From a bacterium 0.1xD8-71 (GTDB taxonomy: Bacteria > Bacillota > Clostridia > Lachnospirales > Lachnospiraceae): DNA of 64,000 nt. Location: NCBI GenBank assembly GCA_003612405.1, contig RAYR01000012.1, positions 1 to 64,000 on the forward strand, written 5' to 3'. The position numbers and the translations under genes are program-made. Position 1 is the first letter of the stretch; every line of letters starts with the position of its first letter. The notes under the pieces were generated by a model. The model ran no database searches. It was not told the origin of the DNA and saw nothing but the letters and a program-made list of their open reading frames with translations. Shown here one piece after another: positions 1 through 8,470 of this stretch.

Positions 1-83
1 AGACAGGAGATGTAAAGAAGCAGGTCTGAGGGTTTATAGGTATCCCTTGAACAACCTAAATACATTATACAAGGAGGTGAAAC

Positions 84-422
84 ATGAAAGACAACGCATT
101 CCAGCGGCGGCGTGATATTGAGCGTATGCTGCTGTCGGGGAAAAAGCTGACCACATCGGAAATGATGAAGATGTACGGTGTCGGCAGGAAAGCCATACGC
201 AGGGATTTTGACATCATAGGCGAAGAACTTCCCGTTATTGCAAAACAGGGATATGATGGCGGCTATCTCCTTGCGGACGGTGTGGGGCAGCACCAGAACA
301 CGCTCACGCAGGAACAGTTGGAATGCTTGGAAAAGGTTGCTGTGACCTGTGGTTCAGAGGACAGGAAAATTGTTTTATCTATCATACATGAATTTGGACC
401 GTACTGCGGAAGTTTTACATAG
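84..422 (+). CDS. Small HTH (DeoR/HTH_11-like) regulator of the mobile element
   Basis: A 112-residue protein starting after a strong AAGGAGGTG ribosome site. Residues 8-50 read as a helix-turn-helix of the DeoR/HTH_11 kind, with a recognition helix near GVGRKAIRRDF. A short tail includes an NTLTQEQLE stretch that is closely matched in the next gene, so the two look like tandem paralogs. It is probably a DNA-binding regulator of the integrative element whose replication and integration genes follow. No effector domain is visible, so the ligand and target are unknown. The fold is inferred from pattern only. Confidence 0.7.
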   Translation: MKDNAFQRRRDIERMLLSGKKLTTSEMMKMYGVGRKAIRRDFDIIGEELPVIAKQGYDGGYLLADGVGQHQNTLTQEQLECLEKVAVTCGSEDRKIVLSIIHEFGPYCGSFT

Positions 423-442
423 AAAATGACGGGAGGTGTGGC

Positions 443-772
443 ATGGACACTGCACACCGGAGAATGGAAATCATCAGCATTTTATCCGCCAGAGGGCATA
501 CGACAATGAGGGAGCTTGCATGGGAACTGGATGTTTCAAGGCGCACGATAATGAATGACGTTATCGCACTGTCTTTTGATTATCCTGTTTACACAAAGCC
601 GGGCGAGGGCGGCGGGGTTTTTATCACGGAAAATTACAAGCCTTATGCCAATACCCTCACGCAGACGGAGCTTGAAACACTTTGCAGGCTGTACGGAAAA
701 TCAGAGGGAAAAGAGAAAGAAATACTGTTCCGTATCATTCACAAATATGGTGCGGACAAGCTGAAAATTTAG
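443..772 (+). CDS. Second small HTH regulator, paralog of the upstream gene
   Basis: A 109-residue protein 20 bases downstream of the first HTH gene, with a GGGAGG ribosome site. The N-terminal half has the DeoR/HTH_11 pattern (TTMRELAWELDVSRRTIMND). It is followed by a glycine-rich beta turn and the shared NTLTQTELETL motif. The same organisation and C-terminal motif in both genes point to a duplication. It probably controls element maintenance or transfer genes lying left of the window. No enzymatic residues are apparent. Confidence 0.7.
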   Translation: MDTAHRRMEIISILSARGHTTMRELAWELDVSRRTIMNDVIALSFDYPVYTKPGEGGGVFITENYKPYANTLTQTELETLCRLYGKSEGKEKEILFRIIHKYGADKLKI

Positions 773-900
773 GGCAGATATATTGAAAGCTGTCAACCAA
801 AACTGAATACATAAATCCCGTATATGATCCTGCAATTCTTCCCAACTGTTTGCAGGTGTTTTAAAGGGATTTGGAATAATTTTTCATCAATACAGCGCAA

Positions 901-943
901 GGGCAGTCACAGACTTATGGGAAAAGTCTGGGCTGTCCTTTTT
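901..943 (+). terminator. Rho-independent terminator after the HTH pair
   Basis: GGGCAG (901-906) pairs with CTGTCC (933-938, one G-U), and the inner stem AGACTT (911-916) pairs with AAGTCT (924-929). A five-T run follows at 939-943. It separates the HTH pair from the replisome organizer gene. Confidence 0.75.
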
Positions 944-962
944 GTGCGTTTAAGGAGCATTT

Positions 963-1705
963 ATGGCAAAGAGGTATTACTGGCTGAAACTGAAAGCGGA
1001 CTGGTTTTCAGACAAGCGCATTAAGAAGTTACGCTCCATAGCGGGCGGCGATACGCATACGATTATCTATCTGAAAATGATGCTGCTTTCTCTGAAGGAC
1101 GAGGGGAAACTTTACTTTGAGGGCGTGGAGGACAACTTCGCTTCGGAGATTGCCCTTGCGCTTGACGAGGACGCAGAGAATGTAAAGCTGACACTTGCAT
1201 TTTTACAGCGGCATGGGCTGATAGAGATTGGCGATGATGACGAGTACCAGCTTACGGAAGTGCCGACAATCATCGGTTCGGAAACAGCTTCGGCTATGCG
1301 TGTGAGGGAGCATAGGGAACGGAAAAAAGAGAACAGGCTGTTACAATGTAACACAACTGAAACGGGCTGTAACAATCTGAAACAGATTTGTAGCGTAGAG
1401 AGAAAGAGATAGAGATAGAGAGAGATAAAGAGATAGAGGGAGAGGGAGACACGCCCGCCCCCGCCGCTTATGGGAGATTTTGTAATGTTTTCCTTTCTGA
1501 TGCGGAGATTAACGGTCTTAAATCGGAACTGCCCGACAAGTGGGAATATTATATTGACCGCTTATCTGTACATATCGCTTCAAGCGGGAAACAGTACCGT
1601 AACCATGCAGCTACAATTTACAAATGGGCACAGGAGGACGCTGGCAAAACAACGCCAAAGAAAGGGATGCCTGATTATTCATACAGTGAGGAGGACAGCT
1701 TATGA
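963..1705 (+). pseudogene. Phage replisome organizer (DnaD-like), frameshifted
   Basis: The N-terminal part (963-1412, 149 aa) begins MAKRYYWLKLKADWF and matches the replisome-organizer N-terminal domain found in phages and Tn1549-like elements. It ends at a TAG inside a purine tract. A different frame (open from 1394, stop TGA 1703-1705) encodes the expected C-terminal part, with YGRFCNVFLSDAEI at 1469 and an YKWAQEDAGK motif. Its stop overlaps the dnaC-like start by ATGA, so that is the original frame. Joining the two needs one base added (or two removed) in the GA tract. The gene is therefore broken, or depends on slippage, or the sequence has an error. It would help load the helicase for element replication. 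Confidence 0.8.
1398..1450 (+). repeat. GAGATA/GA-rich simple tract at the frameshift point
   Basis: About 50 bases made almost only of A and G with scattered T, built from GAGATA and GAGA units. In the intact frame it would encode a charged Glu/Ile/Lys linker. Such tracts gain and lose bases by replication slippage, and the reading frame changes exactly here. Confidence 0.75.
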
Positions 1706-2550
1706 ACGGTTTGATCGACACGATTTTACAGATGATGGACACCACGCAGGAGCCGGAGGATTACAGAGGGGAGGACGGTTTACTGTACTGTGGGAAATGC
1801 CATAAACCGAAAGAAGCCTATTTCCCCAAAGGCATGGCTTTGTTCGGGCGTGACCGCCACCCGTCGGAGTGTGACTGCCGCAGGGCAGAACGTGAAAGGC
1901 AGGAGAAAAAGGATGCGGATGAAAAACACAATGCCGAAGTGGAACGCCTGAAACGGGAAGGATTTTCCAACCCTGCCATGCGGCACTGGACTTTTGAAAA
2001 TGACAACGGGAAATGCCCGCAGATGGAAAAAGCATACTCTTATGTGGAACTGTGGGAGCAGATGAAAGCGGAGAACCACGGGCTTGTCCTGTGGGGGAAT
2101 GTCGGATCGGGGAAAAGCTATTTTGCAGGCTGTATCGCCAACGCCCTCATGGAGAAGGAAATACCCGTCTGCATGACGAACTTTGCAACAATACTGAACA
2201 ATCTTTTCTACGGTTCGGAAAACAGAAATGAGTACATTGTAAGGCTCTGCTCCTTTCCCCTGCTCATCCTTGATGATTTCGGCATGGAGAGGGGTACGGA
2301 ATACGGGCTGGAACAGGTATACAACGTGATTGACAGCAGGTATATCAGCAAAAAGCCGCTGATTGCAACGACAAACCTCACGCCGGAGAAGCTAAAGAAC
2401 CCGGAGGACGTTCCCCATGCACGCATTTATGGCAGGCTGCTTGAGATGTGTACGCCTGTCCGCTTTACGGGAGATGATTTCCGCAAAATAGCGGCACAGC
2501 AGAAAATGGAACGGTTAAAGAAACTCATGGAAGGAGGCGAAAGTCAGTGA
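1702..2550 (+). CDS. DnaC-like helicase loader ATPase
   Basis: A 282-residue AAA+ protein of the DnaC/IstB family. The N-terminus has a probable zinc site (CGKC near residue 33, CDC near 54) and a charged linker. The Walker A is GNVGSGKSYFA (about residue 132), the Walker B is LLILDDFG (about 190), and an Asn-Leu-Thr sensor-1-like stretch follows. It probably loads the replicative helicase on element DNA together with the upstream replisome organizer. Its start overlaps the organizer stop by ATGA, and its own stop overlaps the excisionase start by GTGA, so the genes are translationally coupled. Confidence 0.88.
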   Translation: MNGLIDTILQMMDTTQEPEDYRGEDGLLYCGKCHKPKEAYFPKGMALFGRDRHPSECDCRRAERERQEKKDADEKHNAEVERLKREGFSNPAMRHWTFENDNGKCPQMEKAYSYVELWEQMKAENHGLVLWGNVGSGKSYFAGCIANALMEKEIPVCMTNFATILNNLFYGSENRNEYIVRLCSFPLLILDDFGMERGTEYGLEQVYNVIDSRYISKKPLIATTNLTPEKLKNPEDVPHARIYGRLLEMCTPVRFTGDDFRKIAAQQKMERLKKLMEGGESQ

Positions 2551-2741
2551 AGGAAGTTCCTATTTGGGAAAAGAGCAATTTAAGTCTGGAAGAAGCGGCT
2601 GCTTATTCCGGAATTGGTATCAATAAACTACGTGAGATTACCAATGAGAAAAGCTGCCGATTCGTTTTGTGGGTTGGCAATAGGCGGTTGATCAAACGCC
2701 GGCTATTCGATCAGTATATTGAGCAGGAATATTCTATCTGA
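2547..2741 (+). CDS. xis: Excisionase, Tn916 Xis-like
   Basis: A 64-residue winged-helix protein with a GTG start that overlaps the DnaC-like stop by four bases. The pattern SLEEAAAYSGIGINKLRE followed by a basic GNRRLIKRRLF segment is typical of Tn916/Tn1549 Xis. Its length and its place directly before the integrase also match. It is expected to bend the element ends and favour excision over integration. Confidence 0.85.
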   Translation: MKEVPIWEKSNLSLEEAAAYSGIGINKLREITNEKSCRFVLWVGNRRLIKRRLFDQYIEQEYSI

Positions 2742-2860
2742 CAATGGAGATTATCTCATTTCTTGCAGTTTTATGAATCTTATAGTGTAAAATCAGCTTT
2801 GATATGGTACAATGAATGAGTCATATCAAGGCTCTTTCCACTACGGAAAGGAGTTTGAAA

Positions 2861-4066
2861 ATGTCTGAGAAACGAAAAGACAATAAAGGACGAGTCTTAA
2901 AGACAGGAGAGAGCCAGAGAAAAGACCTGATTTATCAGTACCGCTATACGGATGTCCACGGAAAAAGGCAGACTATTTATTCTTCTGATTTGAAAGAACT
3001 GCGGGAAAAGGAAAAGGCAATCCAGAAGCAGCTTGATGATGGGATTGATTATGCCGCCGGAGAAGTTACCGTTATTGCCCTCTTGGAACGCTATATCAGT
3101 TTGAAACAGGGTGTACGCTACAATACCAAAGTCGGATACAATTTTGTGCTGAATCTGATTAAAAAAGAAGATTTCGGCTACCGAAAGATAAGGGATATTA
3201 AGGTGTCGGATGCCCAGCAGTGGATTATGAAGCTGCATAATGACGGTAAAGGATACAGCACGATTACAAGTGTCAGGGGTGTTATAAAGCCAGCTTTTCA
3301 AATGGCATATAATGAGGACATTATCCGCAGGAATCCATTTGATTTTAAGCTGATAGACGTTGTACCAAACGATTCGCAGAAACGTATCGCTATGACAGAG
3401 GAACAGCAGGAACTATGGATGAGTTTTATCCGTGAGGATAAAACCTACTGTAAGTATTATGATGAATTTGTCGTGCTGTTGGGAACAGGAATGCGTGTCA
3501 GTGAATTTTGTGGCTTGACAAAAAATGACCTTGATTTCCAAAATCGAAAAATCCGTGTTGACAAGCAGCTTGTCAGGGAACGGGGCGGAAAATATTATGT
3601 GGAAAAAACAAAAACAGAGTGCGGATGCCGTTTTATCCCGATGACAGAGGAAGTGTATCACAGCTTGAAGAATATCCTTGCCAACCGTCCGAAATTGAAT
3701 ACAGAAGCAATCATAGACGGTTACAGTGGTTTTCTTTTGATTGACAAAGACAATCACCAGAAAGTGGCACTACATATTGAGAACGAGATGCGGTGGGCAA
3801 TGAAAAAGTATAAGAAGTTGTATCCGGATAAACCATTGCCACACATTACGCCCCATGTATTCCGTCATACATTCTGCACCAACATGGCAAATGCAGGAAT
3901 GGACATTAAGACCTTGCAGTATGTAATGGGACATTCTGATGTAGGGGTTACACTGAATGTTTATACTCATGCCAGCTATGACCGTGCGGCGGAGCAGATG
4001 GCAAAGATTTTAGACTTCAAAGAAAAAGAAACAGATATACATGAAAAACGGAGAAAATCAGGTTGA
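2861..4066 (+). CDS. int: Tyrosine integrase, Tn916/Tn1549 type
   Basis: A 401-residue tyrosine recombinase. I chose ATG 2861 (MSEKRKDNKGR) because an AAGGAG site precedes it; a 15-codon upstream extension lacks one. Domains in order are an N-terminal arm-binding region (about 1-60), a SAM-like core-binding domain (about 70-165), and the catalytic domain. The catalytic residues visible are Arg in GTGMRVSEF, the HVFRHTF box, His in MGHSDV, and the nucleophile Tyr in NVYTH. It cuts and rejoins the element ends for integration and excision. The gene looks intact, so the right end may still be active even though the replication gene upstream is broken. Confidence 0.93.
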   Translation: MSEKRKDNKGRVLKTGESQRKDLIYQYRYTDVHGKRQTIYSSDLKELREKEKAIQKQLDDGIDYAAGEVTVIALLERYISLKQGVRYNTKVGYNFVLNLIKKEDFGYRKIRDIKVSDAQQWIMKLHNDGKGYSTITSVRGVIKPAFQMAYNEDIIRRNPFDFKLIDVVPNDSQKRIAMTEEQQELWMSFIREDKTYCKYYDEFVVLLGTGMRVSEFCGLTKNDLDFQNRKIRVDKQLVRERGGKYYVEKTKTECGCRFIPMTEEVYHSLKNILANRPKLNTEAIIDGYSGFLLIDKDNHQKVALHIENEMRWAMKKYKKLYPDKPLPHITPHVFRHTFCTNMANAGMDIKTLQYVMGHSDVGVTLNVYTHASYDRAAEQMAKILDFKEKETDIHEKRRKSG

Positions 4067-4083
4067 GAAAATACATTAATCTG

Positions 4084-4103
4084 CTACACCAATTACTACA
4101 CCA
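4084..4103. repeat. Direct repeats CTACACCA, candidate integrase arm sites
   Basis: Two CTACACCA copies (4084-4091 and 4096-4103) with a 4-base ATTA spacer lie just past the integrase stop. Integrases of this family bind direct repeats near the element end through their N-terminal domain, so these are candidate arm sites. The exact element junction is not resolvable here. It must lie between the integrase stop and the phosphatase start at 4231. Confidence 0.4.
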
Positions 4104-4230
4104 TTTGCCCGTAAATTTGCGTAGATTTATAACGAATTGCACAGATTAAGGGTAAAAAGCCAAAAATGAAAAAAGCGCCAGAAAGCTTGAAAAATCAAGG
4201 CTTGAAGGCTTATGAAGGGATATAAAAGAT

Positions 4231-4698
4231 ATGATAAAAATTTTATTCGTCTGCCACGGCAATATTTGCAGAAGCACAATGGCCCAGAGCGTTTTTGCCC
4301 ACATGGCGGCGAAGCAGGGCCTTTCCGAGCATTTTCATATTGACTCTGCGGCCACCAGCAGAGAGGAGATTGGCAATACGCCTCATTATGGCACCGTAAA
4401 TAAGTTACGTCAGGAAGGAATCCCTTTAATTCCTCACAGAGCGCGCCAGATGACCAGACAGGATTATAAAGAGTTTGATTATCTGATTGGCATGGATGAT
4501 GCCAACATCCGCAATATGGAGCGGATAGCAGGCGGGGATCCCGAGCATAAGATTTATCGTCTTTTGGAGTTTGCGGGAAGCAGCAGAGCGATTGCGGATC
4601 CCTGGTATACAGGTAATTTTGACGTCACCTATGATGATGTGATTGAGGGGTGTGAGGCTTTATTGGAAGCATTGAAAGCAAATATAATGTGGACATAA
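4231..4698 (+). CDS. Low-molecular-weight protein tyrosine phosphatase
   Basis: A 155-residue cytoplasmic phosphatase. The signature CX5R loop is VCHGNICRST near the N-terminus (Cys about 8, Arg about 14), and the general-acid Asp is in the DPWYTGNF motif near residue 120. The length is normal for the family. It removes phosphate from tyrosine, and sometimes arginine, on proteins; the target is unknown. The mobile element lies right upstream, so its native promoter may have been displaced by the insertion and expression may depend on sequence at the element end. Confidence 0.92.
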   Translation: MIKILFVCHGNICRSTMAQSVFAHMAAKQGLSEHFHIDSAATSREEIGNTPHYGTVNKLRQEGIPLIPHRARQMTRQDYKEFDYLIGMDDANIRNMERIAGGDPEHKIYRLLEFAGSSRAIADPWYTGNFDVTYDDVIEGCEALLEALKANIMWT

Positions 4699-4728
4699 AG
4701 AGGTGAAGGTAAGTCAGGGGAAGCCCGA

Positions 4729-5571
4729 TCAACAATCGGACTTCCCCTTTTCCATCCTCTTCTTGTGATGATCCCCCACAAAGGCAACAAAAGCAAGCAC
4801 CAGCAATAGAAAAACAGTCAGCACATCCCACACATCCAGGATTGGCTCGTCTATCAGTCTTGCCAGGATCAGATTGATGATGAACACAAATGGCACCGCG
4901 GCCAGAAGGGAGATGCCAAGGGTCCATAATGGCTTTGTTTTTCCCATCCGGGCAAACAGGGCGGATATCAGCCATAGAAACAGGATGGCGGGAATGGCCA
5001 TGGCCGTGCCGATGGTAAATATGGTGTGGACTTTCAGCAGGAAGCTCAGCAGATATAAATAGGGAATGATGAAAACACTGAGGGCGATCAGGCTGACGGT
5101 AATGCCGCGTTTCCCCAGAAGAATGTTGGGAAAACACAACACCCATGCCAAAGCAATCGAGCTAAGGGGAATGGGTGACCAGGTCAGGTGGCCGGCAATG
5201 GCTATGTCGCAGGTCAGGCATACGACGACTCCAATAAAACATGTCACGGAAAAAAGGATGGCAATGATTCTGTTCTTTGACAGGGTGTTTTCTTCTTTTT
5301 GTTTTAAGGCAAGTAGGTTTTCTTCTGCTTTTTTTTCATAATTTTCATACGGTTCCATTTCAATTTCCTCCCCACTCAACAATTCATTTACGGTAATATC
5401 AAGTATGGCGCATAGTTCCAGCATAATAGAGGAATCGGGCATACTTTTGCCGGTTTCCCATTTGGATACGGCTCTGTCTGTGATATTCAGTTTTTCTGCC
5501 AGCTGTGCCTGTGTCAGTTTCTGTTTTTTGCGGCATCTGGCAATAAAGTTTCCGATTGCTGTCTGATTCAT
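4729..5571 (-). CDS. XRE-family regulator with membrane domain
   Basis: A 280-residue protein with an N-terminal Cro/CI helix-turn-helix (residues 5-60, KLTQAQLAEKLNITDRAVSKWE). A linker follows, then about five hydrophobic segments from residue 95 on. I chose the start at 5571 because AAGGAGG lies 8 bases upstream, whereas an in-frame start 8 codons earlier has no such site. HTH-plus-membrane proteins are common in Clostridia, where they are thought to sense envelope stress or small molecules. The signal and targets here are unknown. The gene converges on the phosphatase gene and diverges from pstS. Confidence 0.8.
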   Translation of the reverse strand: MNQTAIGNFIARCRKKQKLTQAQLAEKLNITDRAVSKWETGKSMPDSSIMLELCAILDITVNELLSGEEIEMEPYENYEKKAEENLLALKQKEENTLSKNRIIAILFSVTCFIGVVVCLTCDIAIAGHLTWSPIPLSSIALAWVLCFPNILLGKRGITVSLIALSVFIIPYLYLLSFLLKVHTIFTIGTAMAIPAILFLWLISALFARMGKTKPLWTLGISLLAAVPFVFIINLILARLIDEPILDVWDVLTVFLLLVLAFVAFVGDHHKKRMEKGKSDC

Positions 5572-5647
5572 TGTGTTTTCCTCCTTGGGATTCATGGTAC
5601 ACCACAGGGTACTTTTTTAACACGAACTGTTGGTTGAGTTTGGTGAA

Positions 5648-5676
5648 ATTATAATCCAACCAGGCAAAAGGGACAA
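5648..5676 (-). promoter_or_regulatory. Promoter of the XRE gene
   Basis: Read on the minus strand: -35 TTGTCC (5671-5676), a 17-base spacer, and -10 TATAAT (5648-5653). The -10 is perfect and the -35 matches 4 of 6. It lies 77 bases before the chosen start. Confidence 0.65.
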
Positions 5677-5776
5677 GTAAAAATCAAAGTTTTGCATAGA
5701 AACAGATTTTTCCATGATATGAACAAGGATAAGTCGGCATAGAGTATAAAGAAGAACCCGCAGTACAGGAACAGGG

Positions 5777-6709
5777 ATGTATCAAAGAAAGTGGAATAAA
5801 AGTACAATGAAAAGAACCGCACTCAAAAGAACCAGACTACATCTCTTAGGCGTTATTTTTGTAATCGGTCTTTTGGCGGGAACGGGCAGTCATCGCGGCT
5901 GGCAGGAGCGGTTAGCAAAATTTTCGTCAACACAGGGGCAGCCTGCGCAATCCTCGCAGGATATTTCCATAAATGGCAAGGTTGTCATGGCAGGATCCAC
6001 CTCCATGGAGTCTTTGGCCAATGCGCTGGCGGAAGGGTTTATGAACCGGTATCCGCAGGTGACGGTGACAGCGGAGTTTACAGGTTCTTCTGCGGGGATT
6101 GAGGCGGTACTTGCAGGCCAGGCGGATATCGGTAATTCTTCCAGGCAGCTTCATCCGGCGGAACAGGCAGCAGGCGTGGTGGAGCATGTGGTGGCAATTG
6201 ATGGCATTGTGATTGTTACGAATATGGAAAATGGGGTTACGGGTCTGACGAGGGAACAGCTTTGTGGAATCTATCAGGGAACCATCAGGAACTGGCAGGA
6301 AGTGGGAGGCAGTAACGAGGCGGTGGTGGTGATCGGCCGGGAAGCGGGCAGCGGTACGAGAGAGGCTTTTGAGGCATATCTGGGGTTGGAGGATGGGTGC
6401 AGTTACGCCAATGAATTAAATTCCACGGGAGCGGTCATGGCCAGGGTATCTTCCACACCGGGAGCTGTCGGTTATGTTTCCTGGGAGGTTCTTGACGATA
6501 CGGTGTCGGTTCTTTCTTTAGAGGGAGTAATACCGACAGAGGAAACCATCCGGGACGGCAGATATGGGTTAAGCAGACCCTATGTGATGGTGACAAAGGG
6601 GGAGATAGAAGCACAGAGCAGGGCCGTGCAGGAGTTCTTTCGGTATCTGGATTCGGAGGAAAGCAGGGCGCTTCTTAAGAAGGCGGGGGTGATTGTGTCT
6701 GAAAGGTAG
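5777..6709 (+). CDS. pstS: Phosphate-binding protein PstS
   Basis: A 310-residue substrate-binding protein of the PstS family, with MAGSTSMESL, TGSSAGIEAVL, and GREAGSGTREAFEAY phosphate-loop motifs. It captures phosphate outside the membrane and hands it to PstCA. The N-terminus has basic residues and a hydrophobic segment ending LLAGTGS. In Firmicutes PstS this spot normally carries a lipobox Cys, but here it is Thr, so lipid anchoring is doubtful. ATG 5777 follows GGAACAGGG; ATG 5807 is an alternative start giving a shorter signal peptide. It heads pstSCAB and overlaps pstC. Confidence 0.9.
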   Translation: MYQRKWNKSTMKRTALKRTRLHLLGVIFVIGLLAGTGSHRGWQERLAKFSSTQGQPAQSSQDISINGKVVMAGSTSMESLANALAEGFMNRYPQVTVTAEFTGSSAGIEAVLAGQADIGNSSRQLHPAEQAAGVVEHVVAIDGIVIVTNMENGVTGLTREQLCGIYQGTIRNWQEVGGSNEAVVVIGREAGSGTREAFEAYLGLEDGCSYANELNSTGAVMARVSSTPGAVGYVSWEVLDDTVSVLSLEGVIPTEETIRDGRYGLSRPYVMVTKGEIEAQSRAVQEFFRYLDSEESRALLKKAGVIVSER

Positions 6710-7631
6710 TGAATCAGAATATCAAAGGAATCGGAGCAGCCATGCCAGGGGAGTGGAAAAGGCGGCGGAAATCCTGTTTGGTCTGTGTGGGATGTCAGCC
6801 ATTCTGGCGGTAGGTTCCATCACGCTGTATATGATTGTCAATGGCATACCAGCCGTCTTGCAGGTGGGATGGAAGGAAATTCTGTTTTCTACGGTCTGGA
6901 TGCCGACGGCAAAGGAGCCTTCTTTCGGGATTTTTTCGGTGATTCTGACTTCCATTGCGGGCACGTTTCTGGCGGTTCTCATTGGGGTTCCGCTAGCCGT
7001 TCTGACGGCGGTATTTTTGTCGGAAGTGGCACCTGCGCATCTGGCGTCCATAGTGCGTCCGGCAGTGGAACTGTTGGCGGGGATTCCGTCAGTCATCTAT
7101 GGGGTGCTGGGGATGATGGTTTTAAATCCTCTGATGTATCGTCTGGAACAGTGGATTTTTGCGGACTCGGAAACGCATCAGTTTACTGGCGGAGCCAATC
7201 TGCTCTCGGCGGCTATTGTGCTGGCGGTGATGATATTGCCCACTGTGATTACCATCAGCGAGGCGGCGATTCGGGCGGTGCCGCCGGAACTGATGGCCTC
7301 GTCTCTGGCGCTGGGAGCATCTTTTGTGCAGACGATTTTCCGGGTGACTCTGCCGGCGGCAAAATCAGGGATTCTCACGGCAGTGGTGCTGGGAATCGGC
7401 AGAGCCATGGGGGAGGCCATGGCAATCAGTCTGGTGTCCGGTAATTCGGTGAATCTGCCACTGCCTTTTATGTCGGTGCGGTTTCTGACCACTGCGATTG
7501 TCAGCGAGATGGGGTATGCGGGGGGACTGCACAGGCAGGTACTGTTTACCATCGGGCTGGTGTTGTTTGGTTTTATCATGGTGATCAATCTGGTGCTGCA
7601 TCGTATCTTAAAGGGGGAAGGGCGGCCATGA
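6693..7631 (+). CDS. pstC: Phosphate ABC permease PstC
   Basis: A 312-residue membrane protein with about six transmembrane helices and the ABC permease coupling loop in the region EAAIRAVPPELMASSLALGAS. It forms the phosphate channel with PstA. The start is uncertain: TTG 6693 follows GGGGGTGA and overlaps the end of pstS, while GTG 6753 is an alternative with poor spacing. Its stop overlaps the pstA start by four bases, consistent with translational coupling. Confidence 0.9.
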   Translation: MCLKGSESEYQRNRSSHARGVEKAAEILFGLCGMSAILAVGSITLYMIVNGIPAVLQVGWKEILFSTVWMPTAKEPSFGIFSVILTSIAGTFLAVLIGVPLAVLTAVFLSEVAPAHLASIVRPAVELLAGIPSVIYGVLGMMVLNPLMYRLEQWIFADSETHQFTGGANLLSAAIVLAVMILPTVITISEAAIRAVPPELMASSLALGASFVQTIFRVTLPAAKSGILTAVVLGIGRAMGEAMAISLVSGNSVNLPLPFMSVRFLTTAIVSEMGYAGGLHRQVLFTIGLVLFGFIMVINLVLHRILKGEGRP

Positions 7632-8470
7632 TGAGAAAGTGGAAGGACGATGTGCTTTTATGTCTGATTTATCTAGCGGCTTTTTTTACGGAGTTTCTCC
7701 TGATCGGGATTCTGGGGTATGTGTTTGTAAAAGGCTTCCCGCAGGTGAGTCTGTCCTTTCTGACCAACGTGACCAGTGTATTGCAGGGGACTGCCGGCAT
7801 AGCAGGTAATTTTGTAAATACGTTGTATATGGTAGTAATGACACTGGCAGTCGCGGTGCCGTTTGGGATCGGTGCGGCCATTTATCTGAATGAGTATGCA
7901 AGACCGGGCAGGGTAGTACGGCTGATAGAATTTACCACGGAGACTTTGGCAGGGATACCATCCATTCTTTTCGGGCTTTTTGGCATGGTGTTTTTTGGCA
8001 CCACATTGGGGCTTGGGTATTCGATACTCACAGGTGCGCTTACGCTTGCACTGATGGTATTGCCGCTGATTACAAAAAACACCCAGGAGGCGTTAAAGGC
8101 GGTGCCGGAGGCTTATCGGAGCGGCGCTTTTGGTATGGGGGCAGGGAAGTGGTATATGATCCGCACGATTCTTCTGCCGGCGGCCATGCCAGGAATTGTT
8201 ACGGGGATTCTTCTTTCAGTGGGGCGTATTCTGGGAGAGTCGGCGGCGCTTCTTTTTACGGCGGGCAGCGGTTATTTCCTGCCCAGATCTTTTGGCGGGT
8301 GGTTTCGTAAGCTGTCAGAGTCAGGCGGCACCCTTACGGTACAGTTATATCTGAGTATGTCCAAAGCGCAGTATTCAGTGGCTTTCGGGATTGCGGCGGT
8401 GTTACTTTGCATGGTACTGGGAATCAATTTCCTGGTCAGGATGCTGGCGAAGAAATGGGATGCGGTATAG
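7628..8470 (+). CDS. pstA: Phosphate ABC permease PstA
   Basis: A 280-residue permease with about six transmembrane helices. The family motif region is TQEALKAVPEAYRSGAFGMG, followed by a GESAALLFTAG segment. It pairs with PstC to make the phosphate pore. It is preceded by GGGGGAAGGGCGG and overlaps pstC by ATGA. The next gene, pstB, starts on the base after its stop. Confidence 0.91.
   Translation: MMRKWKDDVLLCLIYLAAFFTEFLLIGILGYVFVKGFPQVSLSFLTNVTSVLQGTAGIAGNFVNTLYMVVMTLAVAVPFGIGAAIYLNEYARPGRVVRLIEFTTETLAGIPSILFGLFGMVFFGTTLGLGYSILTGALTLALMVLPLITKNTQEALKAVPEAYRSGAFGMGAGKWYMIRTILLPAAMPGIVTGILLSVGRILGESAALLFTAGSGYFLPRSFGGWFRKLSESGGTLTVQLYLSMSKAQYSVAFGIAAVLLCMVLGINFLVRMLAKKWDAV

Noticed and set aside
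1470-1805. Open frame on the plus strand with an ATG
   Set aside because: It is the wrong frame over the C-terminal part of the replisome organizer, whose true frame reads YGRFCNVFLSD and overlaps dnaC.
4066-4230. Exact element junction and att core
   Set aside because: The left end is outside the window, so no repeat can be compared.
5660-5776. Pho box before pstS
   Set aside because: No 11-base-spaced TTNACA repeats could be found there.
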